Assembly: GCA_003132125.1 (NCBI GenBank) | Contig: PKWT01000482.1 | Span: forward strand, 3,049-14,591 | Direction: 5' to 3' | Source: Micrococcales bacterium | Lineage (GTDB): Bacteria > Actinomycetota > Actinomycetes > Actinomycetales > Dermatophilaceae | Length of the DNA: 11,543 bases | The notes under the pieces: model-generated | Told to the model about the DNA's origin: nothing | Databases searched by the model: none | Seen by the model: only the letters and a program-made list of their open reading frames with translations | Shown here: positions 1 to 5,378 of the stretch, piece by piece | Position numbering within the stretch: position 1 is the first letter of the stretch | How the letters are laid out: the number at the start of each line of letters is the position of its first letter | Made by a program: the position numbers and the translations under genes

Positions 1-113
1 AGCCGGGCAGCCTCGAGGAGAGTCCGGTCGATCGTCACAGAGCCGACGTAGTTGAGATCTGCCTGTGTAACCGTCAGGCGGTGGAGCTTGGCGTAGAGCA
101 TGGTGCGCAACAC
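1..113 (-). CDS. panD: Aspartate 1-decarboxylase, N-terminal part (cut by window edge)
   Basis: PanD decarboxylates L-aspartate to beta-alanine, the amine half of pantothenate, in the cytoplasm. It is made as a proenzyme that cleaves itself between Gly24 and Ser25, turning Ser25 into the pyruvoyl cofactor. Only the first 37 codons lie in the window. The reading starts M-L-R-T-M and contains K9, H11 and YVGS at 22-25, so the cleavage site falls exactly at 24-25 as in E. coli PanD. The start is GTG at 113-111: AAGGA at 125-121 lies 7 nt upstream, and the M-x-R-T-M opening is the family's usual one. It begins 16 nt after the panC stop, in the same operon. Identity is secure; the C-terminal part is outside the window. 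Confidence 0.93.
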   Translation of the reverse strand, partial: MLRTMLYAKLHRLTVTQADLNYVGSVTIDRTLLEAAR

Positions 114-129
114 GGCGATGTCCTTCGGC

Positions 130-1089
130 TCAGAGGGCTAGGGGGCCGGCGGACCCGATGGGGCTCGACGGACCATCGTCCCGGCCAGCGGCGTCGGAAA
201 AGATCTTGAGCGCACCACCGCCGGGACCGACGTTGACGGGAACGTTGTCGATCAAGCGGGTTGTCCCCACCCGTCCTGCGACGGCGAGCAGGGCCTCACC
301 GCGGTACCACTCAGGGACGTCCTCCAGCGTGGAGGGATGCACCAGCACGAGGTAGTCGATGAGGGCCAGTGGCTCCCCGACGAGCACGGCCCTGGCTGCG
401 CGGCGTACGGCCGAGGGTCCCTCCGTGGCGGCCGCGGCGCCGGCGGCCAGCGCCCGGGACAGACACAGCGCTGTCTCGCGGTCAGACGCGGTGAGGTACA
501 TGTTTCGGCTGCTCAACGCCAGGCCGTCGGCCTCACGCACCGTCGGGACGGCGACCACATCGACGGAGAAGTCCAGGTCGCGCGCCATCCGCCGGATCAG
601 CAGCAGCTGTTGGGCGTCTTTCTGTCCGTAGTACGCGAGGTCTGCACCCGTCAGGTGGAGCAGCTTGCCGACCACGGTGAGCACCCCGTCGAAGTGGCCG
701 GGACGTGCCTGACCCTCGAGCACGTTCCCGAGCGGCCCGGCGGACACCCGAACCCCCGGATCGCCGTCGGGATAGATGACATTCGGCGTCGGCAGGAAGA
801 CCAGGTCGACGCCTTCGCGCCGGCAGATCGCCATATCGGAGTCGACCGTGCGGGGATACCGCGAGAGGTCCTCACGGGGGCCGAACTGCAACGGGTTGAG
901 GAATATCGTCACGATCACGTGACGCGCATCCGCCCGCGCCCGACGGATCAGCGCCGAGTGTCCCTCGTGGAGGGCGCCCATCGTCATGACCACCGCGACC
1001 CCGCCGTCGTCCAGCTTTGCGCGAGCAGCTTTGAGGTCCGGACGGGTCCGTGCAACCAGCGGCTCGGTCCGGTCGAAGGTCTCGGTCAC
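130..1089 (-). CDS. panC: Pantothenate synthetase (pantoate--beta-alanine ligase)
   Basis: PanC joins pantoate to beta-alanine through a pantoyl-adenylate using ATP, the last step of pantothenate synthesis. The 319-residue protein shows the nucleotidyltransferase signature MGALHEGH at 37-44, NPLQFG at 65-70, the pantoate-binding segment EGQARPGHFDGV at 125-136, YGQKDAQQ at 154-161, and the READGLALSSRN block at 185-196, which holds the KMSKS-like SSRN. The family often has Val before NPxQF; here it is Leu64. The last 25 or so residues, after NVGPGGG, are a low-complexity tail beyond the usual end. The start is GTG at 1089 in a GTGA overlap with the DUF2520 gene's stop, and AAGGAG at 1100-1095 is 5 nt upstream. 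It is followed by panD, which supplies one of its substrates. Confidence 0.96.
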   Translation of the reverse strand: MTETFDRTEPLVARTRPDLKAARAKLDDGGVAVVMTMGALHEGHSALIRRARADARHVIVTIFLNPLQFGPREDLSRYPRTVDSDMAICRREGVDLVFLPTPNVIYPDGDPGVRVSAGPLGNVLEGQARPGHFDGVLTVVGKLLHLTGADLAYYGQKDAQQLLLIRRMARDLDFSVDVVAVPTVREADGLALSSRNMYLTASDRETALCLSRALAAGAAAATEGPSAVRRAARAVLVGEPLALIDYLVLVHPSTLEDVPEWYRGEALLAVAGRVGTTRLIDNVPVNVGPGGGALKIFSDAAGRDDGPSSPIGSAGPLAL

Positions 1090-1994
1090 GGTTGCTCCTT
1101 GGGTGCGGCGAGGATGTCGAGCAGAGCCTCGGCCCCGGTCGGCGTCAGTCGCCCACTGGCGAGCGCCCTCTCTGCGGTCGCTCGGGCCAGCGCGACGTAG
1201 GTCGGGCGGATATCGGGAGTCTGCTCGGTCAGTTGTGCAAGGTGCGCCGCAACCGTACCCGCATCACCGCGAGCAACCGGCCCGGTGAGAGCACCGTCAC
1301 CGAGCCGGAGCACGTTGTCCAGTGCCGCCTGCAGGAGGGGTGCAATGAGCCGCTGGGGGTCCTGCACCCCGGCCGAGCCGACAATCTGCATCGCCTGCGC
1401 CACCAGGGTCACGAGGTGATTGGCGCCGTGCGCGAGCCCCGCGTGGTACATCGGACGGCTGTCTTCGTCGATCCACACCGGCTCTGCGCCCATCTCGACC
1501 ACGAGCGCCTCAGCAACGGGCCGCAAGGCTTCTGGTGCCGTGATGCCGAAGCAGCAGTCGGCCAGTCGGACCAGGTCCATCGACGTGCCGGTGAACGTCA
1601 TCACCGGATGCAGGGCCAGCCCCAGCACATGATGACCGGCCGCAGCGTCAAAGACCGCCGTGCCGTAGCGCCCTGATGTGTGCACCACGATCTGTCCGGC
1701 CTGCCAAGCGCCGGTGGCACTCAACCCAGCGATCAGATCGGGCAGCGCGTCGTCGGGAACGGTCAGCAGGACCAGCTCGGCCCGTCTGACGACCTCTTCC
1801 ACGGATGTCACGGGTATGCCGGGCAGCAGCGCGGCCGCGCGCGCCCGGGACTGCTCGCTGACGCCCGAGACGGCCACGAGGCGGTGCCCCGCCTGGAGCA
1901 GGGCTGCGCCGAGCACGGCTCCGACTCGGCCGGTACCGACGATTCCGACGTCCAGCCGAGCGGGTCGCTGCGTCGCCGCATTCAGGTCACTCAC
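1086..1994 (-). CDS. Rossmann-fold and DUF2520 protein, candidate ketopantoate reductase
   Basis: The 302-residue protein has a dinucleotide-binding N-terminus (GIVGTGRVG at 17-25) and the C-terminal helical domain typical of DUF2520 proteins. Visible landmarks are HTSG at 105-108, ALHPVMTF at 127-134, HAGLAHGANHLVTL at 184-197 and LTGPVARGD at 236-244. The fold class is that of ProC-like and ketopantoate reductases. It is first in the panC-panD operon and overlaps panC by 4 nt. As I recall, Francisella PanG, a ketopantoate reductase, belongs to this Rossmann/DUF2520 type, so an NAD(P)H-dependent conversion of ketopantoate to pantoate is a reasonable inference but is not shown here. The start chosen is GTG at 1994. 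The frame stays open upstream to 2141, but that would run into the divergent methyltransferase gene. No usable ribosome site precedes the GTG, and a TAGCGT -10 ends 7 nt before it, so a leaderless transcript is likely. Confidence 0.85.
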   Translation of the reverse strand: MSDLNAATQRPARLDVGIVGTGRVGAVLGAALLQAGHRLVAVSGVSEQSRARAAALLPGIPVTSVEEVVRRAELVLLTVPDDALPDLIAGLSATGAWQAGQIVVHTSGRYGTAVFDAAAGHHVLGLALHPVMTFTGTSMDLVRLADCCFGITAPEALRPVAEALVVEMGAEPVWIDEDSRPMYHAGLAHGANHLVTLVAQAMQIVGSAGVQDPQRLIAPLLQAALDNVLRLGDGALTGPVARGDAGTVAAHLAQLTEQTPDIRPTYVALARATAERALASGRLTPTGAEALLDILAAPKEQP

Positions 1995-2039
1995 TCCGGA
2001 AACGCTAGCGCGTTCGTGAACCACGTAGCGTTCGGCCCG
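1994..2039. promoter_or_regulatory. Divergent, mirror-image promoter pair for leaderless transcripts
   Basis: Only 44 bp separate the two divergent GTG start codons (1994 minus, 2039 plus). Each is preceded by an identical TAGCGT hexamer matching the actinobacterial TANNNT -10: 2007-2002 on the minus strand and 2026-2031 on the plus strand. In both directions exactly 7 nt lie between the hexamer and the GTG, so transcription would start on the first base of the start codon. Neither gene has a Shine-Dalgarno sequence. At normal spacing each -35 position falls on the other gene's -10, so the two promoters would overlap and compete. Hexamers, spacing and missing ribosome sites are seen directly; promoter activity is inferred. 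Confidence 0.65.
2001..2032. repeat. Interrupted palindrome between the divergent genes, possible operator
   Basis: The stretch is an interrupted dyad centred at 2016.5. AACGCTA (2001-2007) pairs with TAGCGTT (2026-2032), and a perfect 10-bp palindrome, GTTCGTGAAC (2012-2021), sits in the middle. Twenty-two of the 32 positions are symmetric. Part of the outer symmetry follows from the two -10 elements. The central palindrome does not, and it could bind a dimeric regulator that acts on both directions at once. No regulator gene is present in the window. Confidence 0.5.
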
Positions 2040-2992
2040 TGACGTGGACTCCGTGGAAGCAGGCATGGGATCAGGCTCTCTATGGCCAGAAGGGGTTCTA
2101 TCGCCAGGTGACGGGACCCGCTGGGCACTTCTCGACCGCAACGCAGGGGATCCCGCAGATCGGCGAGCTGTTGGCCCGGGCCCTGTTGAAGCTCATGGCC
2201 CAGCAGGGTCTCGACACCTTCGTGGACATGGGATGCGGCCGTGGCGAGCTGCTCGAACATGTCCACCGCCTTGACCCTCACGTGCACTGCCTCGGGGTCG
2301 ACGTGGTTGAACGGCCCGAGCTCAGTGAACCCATCGGGTGGATTCGGTCTCCCGGCGGGGAACGCCTGCCCGACGACCTCGACGGCCTTAGCGGCACCCT
2401 GATCTTCGCCAACGAATGGCTGGATGTGGTGCCCTGCCCGATCGCCGAGATGGACGGGAACGGTGAGCTCAGGGAGGTCCTCGTAGACGTCTCGTCCGGC
2501 GCAGAACAGCATGGCGAGGTCGTGTCAGGCCCCGACCGTGAGTGGTGTCAGTGGTTCTGGCCCACTGACCGGCTCGAGCCCGGTGATCGCGTCGAGATCG
2601 GCGGGACGCGTGACACCGCTTGGGACAACCTGCTGGCCCGTCTCACATCCGGTCTCGCGGTCGCTGTCGACTACGGCCACACCATCGACTCACGCCCTGC
2701 GATGGGCACCCTGACCGGCTTCAGGCAAGGCCGTCAGGTTCTGCCCATGCCCAACGGATCCTGCGACCTCACCGCCCACGTCGCCATGGACTCCCTCACT
2801 CACGACCAGCTCATGGACCAGCGCACGGCGTTGCGGCAGCTGGGAGTCAGCGGCCAGACCCCGCCACACGAGCTGTCGCGCAGCGACCCGATGACATACC
2901 TGCGGGGCTTGAGCACCGCCTCCGCAGCAGTGGCGCTGACGGCCAAGGGCGGACTCGGCGACTTCGTGTGGGCCTTCGCCCAGTCGCGATGA
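2039..2992 (+). CDS. MidA/NDUFAF7-type SAM-dependent methyltransferase
   Basis: The 317-residue protein is a class I SAM-dependent methyltransferase of the MidA/NDUFAF7 (DUF185) family. Landmarks are FY...GPAGHFST at 20-33, the SAM-binding VDMGCGRGELL at 62-72, GVDV at 86-89, ANEWLDVVP at 124-132 (matching the family's NExxDxxP motif), VDYGH at 210-214 and GTLTGFRQGRQV at 223-234 followed by DLTAHVAMD at 243-251. In eukaryotes NDUFAF7 dimethylates Arg85 of complex I subunit NDUFS2. Here the gene lies two genes upstream of a NuoD (NDUFS2-like) paralogue, which makes that protein the obvious candidate substrate, by inference. The start is GTG at 2039: no ribosome site is visible, TAGCGT ends 7 nt upstream, and the TWTPWKQAW opening fits the family. 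It is followed 16 nt later by the lipoprotein gene. Confidence 0.88.
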   Translation: MTWTPWKQAWDQALYGQKGFYRQVTGPAGHFSTATQGIPQIGELLARALLKLMAQQGLDTFVDMGCGRGELLEHVHRLDPHVHCLGVDVVERPELSEPIGWIRSPGGERLPDDLDGLSGTLIFANEWLDVVPCPIAEMDGNGELREVLVDVSSGAEQHGEVVSGPDREWCQWFWPTDRLEPGDRVEIGGTRDTAWDNLLARLTSGLAVAVDYGHTIDSRPAMGTLTGFRQGRQVLPMPNGSCDLTAHVAMDSLTHDQLMDQRTALRQLGVSGQTPPHELSRSDPMTYLRGLSTASAAVALTAKGGLGDFVWAFAQSR

Positions 2993-3008
2993 GAGGATGG
3001 CGTCCCAT

Positions 3009-3578
3009 ATGAGCATCATCGCCTTCAGGCTCCCCGTTCACCGCTCGACGGCCGCGCTCTGTGCATCGATGACCGTGGCTCTGCTGACCGGCTGCACCGG
3101 TGGCCCCTCCACGGGGTCCGATCCTGCGGTGACCGTGACAGCAACGCCAGCGGTGACGGCAACTGGGGCGCCAAATACCAGCGAGGCCGGCGCCCCCAAA
3201 AACGATGACGTCGGCCGCACGTTCGACCTGGGAACGATCGTCAAGGTGGTGCAGGACGGTGGGGCCCCTGTCATCATCTTTGACCGCTGGACCGCACGAG
3301 GGGTCAAGGACTCCGTAGTGGCGGCCAAGGGCGTCCCCATGGGCATCCACTCCGACGCGCGTTTCGAGAACCAGAACACCAAGACCACGTTCCGCATCCC
3401 CGTCGCCGCGGGCGCGATCTTCAACTACACCCACTGCGTCGCCATCGACCAGCCCGCGCAGCAGCGATCCTCGACACTTGAGGAGTTCGCAAGCCTCAAG
3501 AGCCCTGAAGACGTCATCCTGCTGACCCTCGACCCCAAGGGTCAGGCCACCAAGGCCCAGAACGACGCCCCCTGCTGA
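3009..3578 (+). CDS. Small secreted lipoprotein of unknown function
   Basis: I do not recognise a named family with confidence. The 189-residue product starts with a lipoprotein signal peptide: basic and polar residues to about 12, a hydrophobic stretch at 14-26, and a lipobox LTGC with the lipidated Cys at 29. A Thr/Ala/Pro-rich linker follows, with a short repeat (AVT-containing, 41-56), and then a domain from about 68 to the end. Only Cys143 and the C-terminal Cys189 remain in the mature part and could form a disulfide outside the cell. The domain pattern (a DGG turn, FDRW, N-x-N, R-x-PV, LDPKGQ) resembles the small beta-rich secreted domains common in actinobacteria; this is a weak impression. 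The start at 3009 is preferred over ATG at 2997 because AGAGG at 2992-2996 touches the earlier ATG but is 12 nt from this one. It is probably cotranscribed with the methyltransferase. Confidence 0.75.
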   Translation: MSIIAFRLPVHRSTAALCASMTVALLTGCTGGPSTGSDPAVTVTATPAVTATGAPNTSEAGAPKNDDVGRTFDLGTIVKVVQDGGAPVIIFDRWTARGVKDSVVAAKGVPMGIHSDARFENQNTKTTFRIPVAAGAIFNYTHCVAIDQPAQQRSSTLEEFASLKSPEDVILLTLDPKGQATKAQNDAPC

Positions 3579-3611
3579 TCGGTCGCCGCCCTCAGCGCGA
3601 GATTGCGCTCG

Positions 3612-3628
3612 TGCCAGACTGACCGGTA
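3612..3628 (+). promoter_or_regulatory. Possible extended -10 promoter, leaderless start of nuoD paralogue
   Basis: TGC (3612-3614) followed by CAGACT (3615-3620) gives an extended -10 arrangement, TGN plus a hexamer keeping the key A at position 2 and T at position 6. Seven nt separate it from ATG at 3628, the same spacing as at the two divergent promoters in this window. No Shine-Dalgarno sequence is seen before the ATG. The hexamer lacks the first T, so this call is tentative. Confidence 0.4.
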
Positions 3629-4800
3629 TGACGACGCCGACCATGCCGCGAGAACTCACCGTTGGAACCGGCGCCGGAGCGCTCGCCACGACCGACATGG
3701 TGCTCAACATCGGGCCACAACACCCTGCGACCCACGGTGTGCTCCGACTTCGCCTGGTCGTGGACGGTGAGCGCATCGTCAGCGCCGAGCCGATCGTGGG
3801 CTACATGCACCGCGGCGCCGAGAAGCTGTTCGAGGTGCGCGACTACCGGCAGATCATGGCCCTGGCCAACCGCCACGACTGGCTATCGGGGTTCGCCAAC
3901 GAGCTCGGTGTGGTTCTGGGGGTCGAGGCCATGCTTGGCATGGAGGTGCCCGAGCGGGCCACATGGATCCGCACCCTGCTGTCCGAGCTCACCCGCGTCA
4001 TGAGCCACCTGGTGTTCCTCGGCTCCTACCCCCTCGAGCTGGGTGCCATCACCCCGATCTTCTACTCGTTCCGCGAGCGCGAAGAGCTTCAGGCGGTGCT
4101 GGAAGAGGCCACCGGCGGGCGGATGCACCTCATGTTCAACCAGGTCGGCGGTCTCAAGGCCGACCTGCCCGCTGGTTGGCTGGGGCGGGCCGAATCGGCA
4201 ATAAAGACCGTGCGAGGCCGTCTGCCCGACCTCGAGAGCCTGCTCGTCGGCAACGAGATCATCAACGCCCGCGCCCGCGGTGTGGGGGTTCTGACGCCGG
4301 AGATGATTGCTGAATACGGTGTTTCAGGCCCGATCGCCCGCGCCTCAGGCGTCGACATGGACCTTCGTCGCGATGAGCCGTACCTGGCCTATGGCGAGCT
4401 GTTCGTCGAGGGTGGTCCTGGTCGAGTCGTCACCCGCACTGAAGGCGATGCGCTGGCGCGACTCGAATGCCTGCTGGAGCAGGTCCACGTGAGTCTTGAT
4501 CTGGCCGAGCACTGCCTGACCGTCCTCGGGTCACTTCCTCAGGGACCGGTCAACGGCAAGCTGCCCAAGGTGCTGAAGGTGCCCGAAGGCCACCGCTACA
4601 CCCAGACGGAGAACCCGCTGGGCTTCAACGGCTACTACCTCGTGTCGCGGGGAGAGAAGACCCCGTGGCGGCTCAAGCTGCGCTCGGCGTCCTTCAACAA
4701 CGTCGCCGTGCTGTCGGCCGTCTTGCCAGGCAATCTCATCTCGGACATGGTCTCGATCCTGGGCTCGATGTTCTTCGTCGTCGGAGACGTCGACAAGTAG
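3628..4800 (+). CDS. Solitary NuoD paralogue (complex I 49-kDa-subunit family)
   Basis: The 390-residue protein aligns by eye with NuoD/Nqo4/NDUFS2 over its whole length. Landmarks are NIGPQHPATHGVLR at 27-40, MHRGAEKL at 60-67, SHLVFLG at 126-132, LELGAITPIFYSFRERE at 136-152, RARGVGV at 215-221, GYYLVS at 335-340 and the C-terminal VGDVDK. In complex I this subunit forms much of the quinone pocket beside cluster N2. No other nuo gene is in the window, so this is likely a second copy outside the main nuo operon. With an ungapped offset of 23 to bovine NDUFS2, His59 is kept (H36), Arg85 is kept (R62), Tyr108 is replaced by W85 and Asp160 by E137. It is downstream of an NDUFAF7-like methyltransferase. 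Family membership is certain; its enzymatic role is not, and the usual NADH-quinone oxidoreductase label may be misleading. Confidence 0.9.
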   Translation: MTTPTMPRELTVGTGAGALATTDMVLNIGPQHPATHGVLRLRLVVDGERIVSAEPIVGYMHRGAEKLFEVRDYRQIMALANRHDWLSGFANELGVVLGVEAMLGMEVPERATWIRTLLSELTRVMSHLVFLGSYPLELGAITPIFYSFREREELQAVLEEATGGRMHLMFNQVGGLKADLPAGWLGRAESAIKTVRGRLPDLESLLVGNEIINARARGVGVLTPEMIAEYGVSGPIARASGVDMDLRRDEPYLAYGELFVEGGPGRVVTRTEGDALARLECLLEQVHVSLDLAEHCLTVLGSLPQGPVNGKLPKVLKVPEGHRYTQTENPLGFNGYYLVSRGEKTPWRLKLRSASFNNVAVLSAVLPGNLISDMVSILGSMFFVVGDVDK

Positions 4801-4811
4801 GGGGCCACGGG

Positions 4812-4870
4812 ACACCTCCCATCGACCGTTTCGACTCCAGAGACCGCCACAAACGGTCGTTCCCAGGTGT
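4812..4870. terminator. Nested stem-loop between convergent genes, possible bidirectional terminator
   Basis: Between the nuoD paralogue's stop and the DUF3180 gene's stop lie two nested inverted repeats: ACACCT (4812-4817) with AGGTGT (4865-4870), and CGACCGTT (4823-4830) with AACGGTCG (4852-4859). They can fold into one hairpin with a 6-bp outer stem, a 5-by-5 internal loop, an 8-bp inner stem and a 21-nt loop. There is no T-run on either side, so it is not a classical intrinsic terminator. Its symmetry and place fit transcription ending from both sides. Confidence 0.5.
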
Positions 4871-4874
4871 TCGG

Positions 4875-5378
4875 TCAGTGTATGGGGTGGTTGCTGTCGT
4901 CTCCGTCGTCCGCGTCGTCGCCTTCGCCGCCCCCGTCGACCCGGCACATCGCCTGAGCGACCAGCCCGGCGATCGCCATCAGGACTGCGGCAGCCGATAG
5001 GGCGCCCAGGCGGACCGCGACCGCACGGACCGAGTCGATGTCGAGGTTCGGAAACAGCACAACCACCTGCGCGAGGTACCCGCCAGCCACCATCGCACCG
5101 GTCAGAGCCGCCGCCTGCGCCAGCACCAGCGTGCGCATGGCCCGCAGGGGGTTGAGCGGTTTCTTGGCCTGCCCTCGAAGGAAGCGACGAATCGGCAGTG
5201 CGGCGAAGAAGACGCCGGCGGCCATGAACACCAGGACGATGACCGCACCCCAGGATGCCGGGGGGAGCTCGTGACCCTGCCCTACCCAGACCCGCAGCCC
5301 TGGGTAGGCGATCGCAATGACGACCAACCCGAGAAGCAGCACGAGTCGGATCGAGATGCCACGACCGTCCCTCACCAT
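4875..5378 (-). CDS. DUF3180 family membrane protein
   Basis: The 167-residue integral membrane protein has four hydrophobic segments, at about 8-26, 42-62, 82-108 and 120-145. Between segments 2 and 3 it carries the basic, conserved stretch PLNPLRAMRTLVLAQA at 75-90, which I recognise from DUF3180 proteins of actinobacteria. The tail is short and rich in Gly and Asp. Function is unknown. In actinobacteria this family often follows folate genes, and here its 5' end overlaps the folB-folK fusion gene by 7 nt, so it ends the same operon. ATG at 5378 is chosen because GGAG lies 6 nt upstream. ATG at 5390 in the same frame would add four residues, and GTG at 5375 would give a GTGA overlap. Confidence 0.82.
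   Translation of the reverse strand: MVRDGRGISIRLVLLLGLVVIAIAYPGLRVWVGQGHELPPASWGAVIVLVFMAAGVFFAALPIRRFLRGQAKKPLNPLRAMRTLVLAQAAALTGAMVAGGYLAQVVVLFPNLDIDSVRAVAVRLGALSAAAVLMAIAGLVAQAMCRVDGGGEGDDADDGDDSNHPIH

Noticed and set aside
1995..2141. Upstream extension of the DUF2520 protein to 2141
   Set aside because: It would overlap the first 100 bases of the divergent methyltransferase gene and cross its promoter, and the added residues look nothing like the family N-terminus.
2997..3008. ATG at 2997 as the lipoprotein start
   Set aside because: The purine-rich AGAGG directly touches this ATG, leaving no spacing for ribosome binding. The ATG at 3009 gives a normal signal peptide.
3126..3157. Direct repeat of GCGGTGAC 24 nt apart in the lipoprotein gene
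   Set aside because: It encodes the Thr/Ala-rich linker after the lipid anchor. Simple repeats are usual in such linkers and need no further explanation.
3594..3609. Short hairpin AGCGC-GAGATT-GCGCT before the NuoD paralogue, possible terminator
   Set aside because: The stem is only 5 bp and no T-run follows. Such stems are expected by chance in sequence this GC-rich.
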